Positions 1-6,859 are shown, counted from the first letter of the stretch. The stretch is 14,795 nt of DNA from HyVt-560 sp964577195 (GCA_964577195.1 CAZNYF010000068.1:1-14795); one strand, 5' to 3'. Notes: generated by a model from the sequence alone, not told the origin. Numbers and translations: made by a program.

Positions 1-498
1 GAGCGAGCAGCCTTTATTGATTCGCAAGCAACTATTATCGGTCAAGTCACATTGGGTGCCGATGTTTCTGTGTGGCCGCAGGCGGTGCTGCGTGGCGATG
101 TAAACAGCATTTCAGTGGGGCAGCGCAGCAATATTCAGGATGGTTCTATTTTGCATGTCTCTCATGACAGCGAGTATTTGCCGGGAGGTGCAAAACTGGA
201 TATCGGTGATGACGTAACAGTGGGTCACAACGTCACCTTGCATGGGTGTACGGTAGAGTCCAAGTGTCTCATTGGTATGGGTAGTATTGTTTTAGATGGT
301 GCGGTGGTGCAATCGGGAGCAATGATTGGCGCTGGGACTTTAGTCACACCGAACATGCAGCTTGACGGTGGCTATTTATGGTTAGGCTCTCCAGCTCGAA
401 AGATTCGGCCGCTAACGGAGACTGAGCAAGAATTTATCCGTTATTCAGCACAGCATTATGTGCGGTTAGCAGAAAAGCATTTCCTTTCACCCGAATAG
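1..498 (+). CDS. yrdA: Gamma-class carbonic anhydrase-like protein, YrdA family (5'-truncated by window edge)
   Basis: The frame is open from base 1 to the TAG at 496-498, giving 165 visible residues; family members are about 175-185 residues, so roughly 10-20 N-terminal residues lie outside the window. A TTG at 52 could be mistaken for a start, but the upstream codons (ERAAFIDSQA...) continue the family sequence. The protein is a left-handed beta-helix of hexapeptide repeats. Visible family motifs are RGDVNSI, NIQDG, HVSHD, and VGHNVTLHG, which carry the expected metal-binding histidines (visible residues 55, 76 and 81). The end, GSPARKIRPL followed by a helical tail, is also typical. Homologues are trimeric zinc proteins; many have weak or unproven carbonic anhydrase activity, so the reaction is a family-level assignment. 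It converges with the small gene at 518-748, leaving 19 bases between them. Confidence 0.93.
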   Translation, partial: ERAAFIDSQATIIGQVTLGADVSVWPQAVLRGDVNSISVGQRSNIQDGSILHVSHDSEYLPGGAKLDIGDDVTVGHNVTLHGCTVESKCLIGMGSIVLDGAVVQSGAMIGAGTLVTPNMQLDGGYLWLGSPARKIRPLTETEQEFIRYSAQHYVRLAEKHFLSPE

Positions 499-517
499 TA
501 TAATTAGCACCGGATGG

Positions 518-748
518 TTATGACTGTTCTTTGGCGCGTTGTTTGTTTTGCTCAGTGAGTATTTGCACAAATGACTTGAGCTCCTTCTGCCCCCATTCCT
601 GCGCCTCGACTTCACTGGAAAATCCAGTCTGACTTTTCGATACAACCATCTCTCTAGAGGTTTTTTTTCTGATGATTTCAGCCTTCCAGCCCGAGGTATC
701 TTGAGTCACCTGGTAGTCATATTTCTTGCTTTTTTTCATTTGGGTCAT
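518..748 (-). CDS. Small DUF3622-like protein of unknown function
   Basis: A 76-residue, strongly basic, cytoplasmic protein with no signal peptide or membrane segment. The core reads YDYQVTQDTSGWKAEIIRKK, then a TSRE..VVSKSQTGF stretch, then a helix with EAQEWGQKELKSF. This resembles the short gammaproteobacterial DUF3622 family, which has a conserved YDY, W.AEI and a W.Q/E..LK segment; I assign it from memory of the family and the function is unknown. The ATG at 748 or the ATG three codons later (MKKSKK) could be the start; neither has a strong ribosome-binding site. On this strand its 5' leader would contain the two overlapping hairpins at 782-836. It is convergent with yrdA. Confidence 0.75.
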   Translation of the reverse strand: MTQMKKSKKYDYQVTQDTSGWKAEIIRKKTSREMVVSKSQTGFSSEVEAQEWGQKELKSFVQILTEQNKQRAKEQS

Positions 749-781
749 CTTTGATTGTGTTAACGGCGATTTGAATGGAGA

Positions 782-836
782 TTACTCAAGCGAGAGCAAT
801 TGAGTAACCAGACTATGATTATAGTCTGGTTGCTTG
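782..836. repeat. Two overlapping inverted repeats (mutually exclusive hairpins)
   Basis: Hairpin A pairs TTACTCAA (782-789) with TTGAGTAA (800-807), with a 10-base loop. Hairpin B pairs AACCAGACTAT (806-816) with ATAGTCTGGTT (821-831), a perfect 11-bp stem with a GATT loop, and G-U and Watson-Crick pairs extend it outwards to about 801-836. The extended form of B and hairpin A share bases 801-807, so in RNA they cannot both form. No T-tract follows on either strand, so neither is a standard terminator. Read on the minus strand they lie in the leader of the DUF3622-like gene; read on the plus strand they lie upstream of the first antitoxin gene. The rest of 749-983 holds only a promoter-like TATAAT. 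Confidence 0.6.
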
Positions 837-951
837 GCGGATAAGTACCTAATCTCTTCATCAATATGTCGATATCAAGCAAAACTGGTGAAAACGTCCA
901 TGATGTAGTCCAAGTATTTTAAGATGGTTTCATCTTTGCAATCTCTTGGGT

Positions 952-957
952 TATAAT
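952..957 (+). promoter_or_regulatory. Candidate -10 box for the first mazEF module
   Basis: TATAAT is a perfect consensus -10 hexamer, 26 bases ahead of the likely antitoxin ATG at 984. No good -35 hexamer is seen at 16-18 bases upstream (the region reads TTTCATC), so it would need an activator or be weak. A small inverted repeat, TGTT-CT-AACA (960-969), sits just downstream where a transcription start would fall, and could be part of an autoregulatory operator. Confidence 0.35.
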
Positions 958-983
958 ATTGTTCTAACATATGGGTGTCAGTT

Positions 984-1226
984 ATGCAGGCGGTTATTCG
1001 AAAAATTGGAAATTCCAGAGGCGTTATTATTCCTGCTTCGTTTTTAGCTGAGGCAGGGTTAAAGGAACAAGTTGAGATAACACTCAAAGACGACGCTGTT
1101 GTTATTACACCAATCGACAAAGGGCTTAGAACCGGATGGTTCGAAAATTATGTGACTGAAGAGGATGAAGACGCCTGGGCGGAGTACGTGCCTCTACCGA
1201 GTGAAGAGGATGAGTGGGAGTGGTAA
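984..1226 (+). CDS. mazE: MazE/PemI-type antitoxin, AbrB-fold (module 1)
   Basis: Eighty residues from the ATG at 984; a GTG at 975 would add three residues but lacks better support. The N-terminal half is a swapped-hairpin AbrB/MazE DNA-binding domain: VIRKIGNSRGVIIPASFL, with the diagnostic KIGNS.G..IP motif at about residues 6-17. The C-terminal third is extremely acidic and tryptophan-rich (EEDEDAW, EEDEWEW), the usual disordered segment that occupies the toxin's RNA-binding groove. The gene overlaps the toxin gene, which is the normal arrangement for this type II system, and MazE proteins normally repress their own promoter together with the toxin. It is about as similar to the second antitoxin (1734-1982) as ordinary family members are to each other. 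Confidence 0.9.
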   Translation: MQAVIRKIGNSRGVIIPASFLAEAGLKEQVEITLKDDAVVITPIDKGLRTGWFENYVTEEDEDAWAEYVPLPSEEDEWEW

Positions 1227-1525
1227 AGCGCTGTGAGGTTTATTACGAGCTAGATCCGACGCGAGGCTCCGAAATTCAAAAAACCAGACCCTGCCTTGTC
1301 ATTTCACCCGATGATATGAACAATACTTTGCCGCGTGTATTGGTTGCGCCAATAACAAGCAAGGGGCAATCATTGGGCTGTCGTCCGGAGACTCATTTGA
1401 ATAATAGACCTGCTCGAATATTGCTGGATCAGATTCGTAGCGTGGATAAATCTCGACTAAAAGGAAAAATGGGTGTGATCGAAAAGAAGATATGGCATCC
1501 GGTCATGTTGGAAATGCTGGCATAA
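1220..1525 (+). CDS. mazF: MazF/PemK-type endoribonuclease toxin (module 1)
   Basis: MazF toxins are single-strand mRNA interferases neutralised by the adjacent MazE. The sequence shows R.EVYYELDPTRGSEIQKTRP, VAPITSKG and LLDQIRSVDKSRL, matching the family in order; the KTRP arginine and the PIT threonine are the usual active-site positions. Only GTG starts are available, at 1214 and 1220. An AGAGGA at 1205-1210 is well spaced for the GTG at 1220, giving 101 residues and a 7-base overlap with the antitoxin; the GTG at 1214 would give 103. The weak start fits the need for less toxin than antitoxin. Compared with module 2, the first strand is one residue shorter before LDPT. The ending WHPVMLEMLA looks native rather than truncated. 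Confidence 0.9.
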   Translation: MVKRCEVYYELDPTRGSEIQKTRPCLVISPDDMNNTLPRVLVAPITSKGQSLGCRPETHLNNRPARILLDQIRSVDKSRLKGKMGVIEKKIWHPVMLEMLA

Positions 1526-1671
1526 AAAGTATTTAGTTTTCATCCTTGATTGGGTGCGGGAGGTAGGCTCACGGCACTTGAATAGTTTGCATTCAATCTG
1601 ATCCTGTCTTTTTTAGCGGCTACTTTTGTTCAGGGCTCTCTTCTGTATCCTCACGCTTTATAGCTGAAATC

Positions 1672-1699
1672 TTGACTGATTGTAATTACTGTATATACT
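1672..1699 (+). promoter_or_regulatory. Promoter and likely operator of mazEF module 2
   Basis: TTGACT (1672-1677) and TATACT (1694-1699) form a good sigma-70 promoter with a 16-base spacer, 35 bases ahead of the antitoxin start. The -10 lies inside a perfect palindrome, GTATATAC (1691-1698), followed by TTTTTGTATCAT. E. coli mazEF is autoregulated through an alternating palindrome rich in ATAC/GTAT steps over its promoter; the resemblance here is by recollection and suggests a MazE-MazF binding site. The rest of the 1526-1733 gap holds an AT-rich inverted repeat (TTGAAT/ATTCAA, 1578-1596) and a run of six T at 1609-1614, a weak terminator candidate for module 1. Confidence 0.55.
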
Positions 1700-1733
1700 T
1701 TTTGTATCATTTTAATCTTCTGGGATTCGATGC

Positions 1734-1982
1734 ATGCGAAACGAAGCAAAACTCATCAAAATTGGTAATTCACAGGGCATCCGAATTCCGAAATCGCTGA
1801 TTCTTCGGTATCAACTCGGAGAGGCGTTGGTGTTGGAAGAAAAGCTGAATGGTATTCTTATCAGAACGAAAGAGACCAAAAAATTAGGCTGGGAAGAAAC
1901 CTATCAAGAAATGCAGGAATCAGAGTCAGAGGAATGGGGCGACTGGCAAAATCTGGATATTGATGAAAATCAGCATCTATGA
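1734..1982 (+). CDS. mazE: MazE/PemI-type antitoxin, AbrB-fold (module 2)
   Basis: Eighty-two residues starting at ATG 1734, with a TGGGA about eight bases upstream as a possible ribosome-binding site. The N-terminal AbrB-fold domain reads KLIKIGNSQGIRIPKSLI; the C-terminal part is acidic with tryptophans (GWEETYQEM, ESEEWGDW), the expected toxin-wrapping tail. The stop TGA overlaps the toxin start as ATGA, so the toxin is translationally coupled. It shares the IGNS.G..IP signature with module 1 but differs strongly elsewhere, so cross-binding with the other toxin cannot be assumed either way. The strong promoter at 1672-1699 suggests that it is transcribed independently of module 1. Confidence 0.92.
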   Translation: MRNEAKLIKIGNSQGIRIPKSLILRYQLGEALVLEEKLNGILIRTKETKKLGWEETYQEMQESESEEWGDWQNLDIDENQHL

Positions 1983-2305
1983 CGATTAAACGCTACGAAA
2001 TTTATCTAGCCAATCTGGATCCAACTCAGGGTTCTGAAATAAGGAAAACCCGGCCAGTCGTTGTTGTGAGTGATAACTTGATGAATAAGATGTTATCAAC
2101 CATCGTAGCGTGTCCACTGACGACCAAACTGCATCCCCGTTGGCGCAGCCGGGTGCAAGTGAACTGCGTTGGCAAGAAAGCTGAAATCGCAGTAGATCAA
2201 ATTCGTACGTTATCCAAATCGCGCTTAATTAAAAAGCTGGACAACATTACATTGGATGAGGCATCCATTATGAGGCAACTCATTACTGAGATGTATGGCG
2301 AGTAA
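1979..2305 (+). CDS. mazF: MazF/PemK-type endoribonuclease toxin (module 2)
   Basis: One hundred and eight residues from the ATG at 1979, overlapping the antitoxin stop by four bases; no Shine-Dalgarno is seen, so translation probably depends on the upstream gene. Family landmarks are RYEIYLANLDPTQGSEIRKTRP, VACPLTTK, VDQIRTLSKSRL and a C-terminal ITEMYG helix. This is a full-length mRNA interferase with KTRP and the PLT threonine kept. Alignment by eye with the module 1 toxin shows shared DPT.GSEI.KTRP and DQIR..KSRL blocks, with a quite different loop between about residues 50 and 70, the region that influences RNA recognition in MazF proteins. It ends 11 bases before the aroE stop on the other strand, with no convincing terminator between them. 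Confidence 0.92.
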   Translation: MTIKRYEIYLANLDPTQGSEIRKTRPVVVVSDNLMNKMLSTIVACPLTTKLHPRWRSRVQVNCVGKKAEIAVDQIRTLSKSRLIKKLDNITLDEASIMRQLITEMYGE

Positions 2306-2316
2306 GCTGAGCGTTT

Positions 2317-3126
2317 TTATTTTCGTAGATTTTCCAAAACGGTGGTGGTATCAGGCCGAATGCCACGCCACTGTTCAAAACTTTCCGCAGCTTGCTCGAC
2401 CAGCATTCCCAAGCCACCTGAAATGACTTTGGCTCCCTGTGTTTTTGCCCATTGTTCGAATGCGGTTGGTTCTGCTGAATACATCATGTCGTAGCAGGCT
2501 CCGTCAGCCGCAAGCAATCCATCCGGAATTTGCGGTATTTGTCCGGAGAGGCTGGCGGCAGTGGCGTTAATGATGATGTCGTACGGTGCGTTAAACGGGC
2601 CGTCCAGTCCTGAGTGCTGGATATTGTTGGCACTTTTGAAATCGTTGGCGAGTGTTGCGGCTTTGGTTGCGGTTCGATTGGCAATGTGGATGCTTTCTGG
2701 CTGTTCCGCCAATAATGGATATAACACGCCGCGAGTTGCACCGCCTGCGCCGAGAATCAGAATACGTTTGTCTTTGGGTTGTAACCCAAGGTTTTTGGTG
2801 AGGTCGGTGACCAGCCCTGCGCCATCGGTATTATCACCACGCCAACCGCTGTCGGTCCTGATCAAAGTATTTACAGCACCAGCGGATTCAGCTCTTTCTG
2901 TGCGAGATTCGCTCAGCTCCCAGGCTTCCAATTTAAATGGCAGGGTGACGTTCATACCTTGATAGTCTTGTTCGTGCAGACCGTTTACAAAGGTGGCAAA
3001 ATCTTCTTTTGGCACTTCCAGCGCCGCATATTGCAGGTGTTGATTGGTTTGTTTGGCGAATTGGCTGTGGATTTCTGGTGAGAGGCTGTGATGAATCGGG
3101 TTGCCTAGAACTGCGTAAAAATCCAT
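2317..3126 (-). CDS. aroE: Shikimate dehydrogenase AroE (NADP-dependent)
   Basis: Reduces 3-dehydroshikimate to shikimate with NADPH, the fourth step towards chorismate and the aromatic amino acids; cytoplasmic. The 269-residue length is typical. Visible sites are SLSP (residues 14-17, shikimate-binding serines), NVTLPFK with the catalytic lysine at 65, the asparagine at 86 (GAVNTL), GDNTDG with aspartate 101, the Rossmann glycine motif GAGGAT (126-131) and NRTATK (150-155), the basic NADP phosphate clamp. The ATG overlaps the last base of the hemB stop codon (TGATG), so it is translated by coupling from hemB and the two form an operon. All active-site residues are present; nothing suggests decay. 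Confidence 0.97.
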   Translation of the reverse strand: MDFYAVLGNPIHHSLSPEIHSQFAKQTNQHLQYAALEVPKEDFATFVNGLHEQDYQGMNVTLPFKLEAWELSESRTERAESAGAVNTLIRTDSGWRGDNTDGAGLVTDLTKNLGLQPKDKRILILGAGGATRGVLYPLLAEQPESIHIANRTATKAATLANDFKSANNIQHSGLDGPFNAPYDIIINATAASLSGQIPQIPDGLLAADGACYDMMYSAEPTAFEQWAKTQGAKVISGGLGMLVEQAAESFEQWRGIRPDTTTVLENLRK

Positions 3127-4124
3127 CAGTTATTTTCTTGCAGCCAGCGAGCTGCGTCTTTGGCGTAATAGGTCAGAATGGCATCTGCACCTGCGCGCTT
3201 CATGCTGAGTAGTGCTTCTAGAACACAGGCTTTTTCATCTAGCCAGCCTTGCAGGGAGGCGGCTTTTAGCATCGCGTATTCGCCGCTAACTTGGTAGACG
3301 AAAGTAGGGCGTTGGAACTCGTCTTTGATTCTTCGCACGATGTCGAGATACGGCATGCCGGGTTTGATCATCACCATATCCGCGCCCTCGTTAATGTCGA
3401 GCGCCACTTCGTGCAGCGCCTCGTTACTGTTGGCGGGATCCATCTGATAGCTGTATTTATTGCCACCTCCCAAATTGCCCGCAGAACCAACAGCATCTCT
3501 AAATGGGCCATAAAAACTGGAAGCGTATTTTGCTGCGTAAGCCAGGATTCGGGTATTTCTGTGGTTGGCATTTTCCAGTGCCGCTCTGATTGCGCCGACT
3601 CGGCCATCCATCATGTCTGAGGGTGCAACGATATCTGCGCCAGCCGCAGCATGAGATAAAGACTGTTTGAGCAGCACCTCGATAGTCTCATCATTGATCA
3701 CATAGCCATTTGCGTTCAGCAGGCCATCCTGACCGTGAGAGGTGAATGGATCGAGAGCAACATCGGTTATCACGCCAAGCTCGGGGAATTTATCTTTTAG
3801 GGCGCGCACTGTGCGTTGTGCCAGACCATCGGGATTATAAGCTTCCTCAGCGAGTTCTGATTTCTTCTCAATGGACACGACCGGGAAAATAGCGATTGCC
3901 TGAATGCCTAAATCGACCAGTTCCTGAGCATCTTCAACTAGCAGATCAACACTGAGTCGCTCGACACCGGGCATTGAGGCAATGGCTTCGCGCTGATTAC
4001 TGCCTTCAAGGACGAATACGGGGTAAATCAGGTCATCTGTGGTGAGCTGATTTTCTTGCATTAAACGGCGAGAAAACGCGTCTTTGCGCATCCGACGAGG
4101 GCGAGTTTTAGGGTATGAAGACAT
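3126..4124 (-). CDS. hemB: Delta-aminolevulinic acid dehydratase (porphobilinogen synthase)
   Basis: Condenses two 5-aminolevulinate molecules to porphobilinogen, the first common tetrapyrrole step; cytoplasmic octamer. It has 332 residues, the usual length. The two Schiff-base lysines are seen in AYAAKYASSFYGPFRDA (K199) and MVMIKPG (K254). The metal-site segment reads DVALDPFTSHGQDG (121-134): aspartates and alanine replace the three cysteines of zinc enzymes such as E. coli HemB, so this belongs to the magnesium-type, Pseudomonas-like group. The N-terminus (RPRRMRKDAFSRRL) is the normal arm. No good Shine-Dalgarno precedes the ATG at 4124. It is first gene of a hemB-aroE pair and divergent from the c-di-GMP gene. 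Haem supply links it to hemJ and petABC further along. Confidence 0.97.
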   Translation of the reverse strand: MSSYPKTRPRRMRKDAFSRRLMQENQLTTDDLIYPVFVLEGSNQREAIASMPGVERLSVDLLVEDAQELVDLGIQAIAIFPVVSIEKKSELAEEAYNPDGLAQRTVRALKDKFPELGVITDVALDPFTSHGQDGLLNANGYVINDETIEVLLKQSLSHAAAGADIVAPSDMMDGRVGAIRAALENANHRNTRILAYAAKYASSFYGPFRDAVGSAGNLGGGNKYSYQMDPANSNEALHEVALDINEGADMVMIKPGMPYLDIVRRIKDEFQRPTFVYQVSGEYAMLKAASLQGWLDEKACVLEALLSMKRAGADAILTYYAKDAARWLQENN

Positions 4125-4153
4125 AGAGTTAAGGATTTAGCCGATAGCCGGAG

Positions 4154-4240
4154 AGTATAGCCTACAACGGGTTGTGAGCCATCCGGTTTCCAGAATTATC
4201 AGCTTGCGTAGGATGTAGGCTACGAATAATTGCGTATAGT
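4154..4240. promoter_or_regulatory. Divergent promoter region with mirrored TGTAGGCTA boxes
   Basis: Between hemB (minus) and the c-di-GMP gene (plus) lies a perfect 9-bp inverted repeat: TAGCCTACA (4158-4166) and TGTAGGCTA (4214-4222), 47 bases apart. On the minus strand the box runs into TATACT (4159-4154), a -10-like hexamer for hemB. On the plus strand the other box lies 12 bases ahead of TATAGT (4235-4240), a -10-like hexamer for the downstream gene. Good -35 hexamers are not obvious on either side. The plus-side box is also inside a short repeat, CGTAG-GATGTAGG-CTACG (4207-4224). Whether this is an operator or chance symmetry is not decided by the sequence. Confidence 0.4.
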
Positions 4241-4249
4241 GTATTTACC

Positions 4250-6820
4250 ATGTATCGAGTTTTACTCATAGAAAGTTCCGACACTCAGCGTTTTGCGCTT
4301 TGCCAGACCTTGCGCGAAGCAGGCTATGAACCGGTCGAAACACAAGATTATTGGCAGGCAATTAACTTGCTGAAAATGTCAGAACCCGGTGAATTTGACG
4401 CCGTAATTCTCGGCTGGATGGATTATGAGCAGGAGCTCACCTCTATTCTACGCAAGCTGCTCAACAGCGAAAAATATTCCACGGTGCCACTGATTGTTTT
4501 GTCGGACGAGCTAAACGCAGAGCTTGATGGCTGGGTTTGTTCAAGACCCGCCTCAAAACGATTGGAGCATGGGCAGCATATTGAAATTTTAGAACAGATC
4601 ACCCAGCTACAAAAGCTCGGTGATATTCATGACGAGGTTCGTGGCGAGAAGGTCGAGCCACGAAAGCAGGGAGTAAATATTCTGCTGCTGGATGATTCCT
4701 CTTACGATCTGAGTCGTTATCAGAGGATTCTTGCTGACGCTGGCTATTCTGCCACCATTTCTGCTGATGTTAATTCAGCCCGTGAGTTTATCGGCCAAGA
4801 ACAATTTGATATCGCCATCGTCGATTATTTTATTCTCGATACTAAGCCGGGTCATGAATTCATGGTTGCGCTGCAAAATGATCCAGAATACTCGCGCGTA
4901 CATAGCGTGGTTCTGATCAGTTCCTATGTGGATAAAGCCGTGCAAGAAAGCCTTGAGCTTGGGGCTGCCGAGTGCTTGTTCAAAACTGAAACGGATGCGC
5001 TGTTTCTAGGTAGGGTCAATGCCTTGGCGCGGCAGATTGTGCTGCAAAAATCTGCGGATGCCGAACGCCGCCGTTTTGAAGCAATCATATCTTCAGTTGG
5101 CGAAGGAGTGTTTGGCGTGACCGCTGACGGTGCGATTACGTTTATGAATCCGGCAGGGCAAAAAATGCTTGGGTTTGGCACGGCCAATCAATTTATCGGC
5201 AAGCAGGCTGCGGCATTGATTCATTCTCCCGAGCGACTGCGTAAGGGGGATCAAAAGATAAAAGATCAACTCGCAGATGCATACCTCTCTGGCGCTGAAT
5301 TAACGCAACAAGAAACGATATTTCTGAAAACGGATGGGCATAAAATCAATGTTGTTTGCTCGGTCTCTCCGCTGGAAGTGAATCGTCAGCGCCAGGGGTC
5401 TGTGGTTGCCTTTCGCGATATCACGGAACGGAAGCAGATGGAGCGGCGTTTGCTATGGCAAGCCACGCGTGATCCGTTAACTGATCTATACAATCGTCGC
5501 TTTTTTGAGCAGTCATTACGCCGAGAAGTTAAAAAGATTACGCTGGGATTATCCACGCAGGGCGCATTGCTTTACCTCGATTTTGACCAGTTTAAGTATC
5601 TCAACGATACCGCCGGGCACGATGCAGGTGACAAGCTACTCATGGAAGCCAGTCAGCAGCTCAGGGAAGGTGTTCGTGCCAGTGACGATGTTTCTCGTCT
5701 GGGTGGTGATGAGTTTGCGGTTATCTTACGAACGGTCTCAACTGAAGATGCGATGCAAATTGCAGAGCAGCTGAGAGGTCGCATGCAGGATGTGGCCTAT
5801 ATTAGTGAGGATGTTTCTTTCAAGTTGAGTGCCAGCATCGGTGTTGCCATGATCGAAGGGGGGATGAGCGACAAAGATGTTCTCGCCAATGCGGATATCG
5901 CCTGTAACATCGCCAAGAAAAAGGGGCGCAATCAGTGTCATCTTTATTCTGCCAGCACCGATCTGGATCGCGCCTCAATGAATAAAGAGATCGCCTGGTC
6001 TGTGCGGCTTAAAGAAGCGCTGGAGAACGAAGAGTTTTTCCTCATGTATCAGCCTATCTTGCCTTTGAATGAAGTGGATTTTGGTGATTTGCCCGGGGAG
6101 CCAAATCGGCTTTGGGCTTCGCTCTCGCATCTGCCTGATCATTATGAGGTGTTGATTCGACTCAAAGATGGTGACGGGATGATTAGCCCTGGCGCATTTT
6201 TGCCAATGGCTGAGCGGTTTGGCTTGATCCAGGAAATTGATTATTGGGTGATCAAAGAATCCTTAAGCATTTTAGAGGAGCTACAGGCTGAAGGTCGACA
6301 CGCCAGTTTTTCTGTCAACCTTTCAGGGCTTACGCTCAATACTCCGGAAGTTTTAAAGAAAATCCGTTTGCTATTACAAGAGACACTGGTGCCACCAACC
6401 TCTATCGTATTTGAAATTACTGAAACGGTAGCGATTGAAAAGACCGAGATTGCGAGGGAATTTATTGAGTCGTGCCGTGAGTTTGGCTGGAAATTTGCAC
6501 TGGATGATTTCGGTACAGGCTTTAGCTCATTTTCCCAGCTCAAGCATTTGCCTGTTGATATCGTCAAGGTCGATGGGCAGTTTGTTCAGGATATGTCGAT
6601 TGATCCCATTGACCGAGCGATTGTCATTGCGATCAATGACATCGCACATTCTTTGGGTTTGGAGACGATTGCAGAATATGTCGAAACGCGTGAAACGCTG
6701 GAGCTATTGCAGGAATGCGGTATTGATCACGCGCAGGGTTTTTATATTTCAAAACCCTTAAGAGAGATTGATACGCGTGCAGACAGCGCCACGCAAATGA
6801 TTAGGTTGGCAAAATTATAA
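4250..6820 (+). CDS. REC-REC-PAS-GGDEF-EAL c-di-GMP signalling protein
   Basis: A soluble 856-residue sensor-output protein. Domain order: a degenerate receiver (about 1-125), with glycine 55 where the phospho-acceptor aspartate should be; an intact receiver (142-265) with D148/D149, acceptor D192 in IVDYFILD, and K245; a PAS domain (about 274-395) ending in FRDITERKQME; GGDEF (405-570) with an exact GGDEF at 485-489 and a product-inhibition RxxD site (RASD, 476-479) five residues before it; and EAL (585-845). The EAL signature reads EVL (633-635); the other expected residues N690, E722, D752/D753 (DDFGTG), K773, E809 and Q829 are present, so both cyclase and phosphodiesterase could be active. 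About 20 extra residues precede EVL. A -10-like TATAGT lies ten bases before the ATG with no Shine-Dalgarno, so a very short leader is possible. No partner kinase is seen here. Confidence 0.95.
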   Translation: MYRVLLIESSDTQRFALCQTLREAGYEPVETQDYWQAINLLKMSEPGEFDAVILGWMDYEQELTSILRKLLNSEKYSTVPLIVLSDELNAELDGWVCSRPASKRLEHGQHIEILEQITQLQKLGDIHDEVRGEKVEPRKQGVNILLLDDSSYDLSRYQRILADAGYSATISADVNSAREFIGQEQFDIAIVDYFILDTKPGHEFMVALQNDPEYSRVHSVVLISSYVDKAVQESLELGAAECLFKTETDALFLGRVNALARQIVLQKSADAERRRFEAIISSVGEGVFGVTADGAITFMNPAGQKMLGFGTANQFIGKQAAALIHSPERLRKGDQKIKDQLADAYLSGAELTQQETIFLKTDGHKINVVCSVSPLEVNRQRQGSVVAFRDITERKQMERRLLWQATRDPLTDLYNRRFFEQSLRREVKKITLGLSTQGALLYLDFDQFKYLNDTAGHDAGDKLLMEASQQLREGVRASDDVSRLGGDEFAVILRTVSTEDAMQIAEQLRGRMQDVAYISEDVSFKLSASIGVAMIEGGMSDKDVLANADIACNIAKKKGRNQCHLYSASTDLDRASMNKEIAWSVRLKEALENEEFFLMYQPILPLNEVDFGDLPGEPNRLWASLSHLPDHYEVLIRLKDGDGMISPGAFLPMAERFGLIQEIDYWVIKESLSILEELQAEGRHASFSVNLSGLTLNTPEVLKKIRLLLQETLVPPTSIVFEITETVAIEKTEIAREFIESCREFGWKFALDDFGTGFSSFSQLKHLPVDIVKVDGQFVQDMSIDPIDRAIVIAINDIAHSLGLETIAEYVETRETLELLQECGIDHAQGFYISKPLREIDTRADSATQMIRLAKL

Positions 6821-6859
6821 GCGGGTATGATGAGCACGATAAAATTTGTCAGGTGAATT

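Noticed and set aside
52..54. TTG as a real start of the carbonic anhydrase-like gene
   Set aside because: The frame stays open to base 1 and the upstream residues continue the family sequence, so the gene is cut by the window edge.
875..970. Minus-strand open frame ending with a plausible 31-residue peptide from an ATG at 970
   Set aside because: No ribosome-binding site, it overlaps the likely promoter of mazEF module 1, and it matches no family I recognise. It could be a remnant but cannot be supported.
2303..2325. Terminator between mazF module 2 and aroE
   Set aside because: A GCTGAGC followed by five T is present, but the dyad has no usable loop, so no real hairpin forms.
2561..3212. 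Plus-strand open frames opposite aroE and hemB
   Set aside because: No recognisable motif, and both lie completely within well-supported genes on the other strand.
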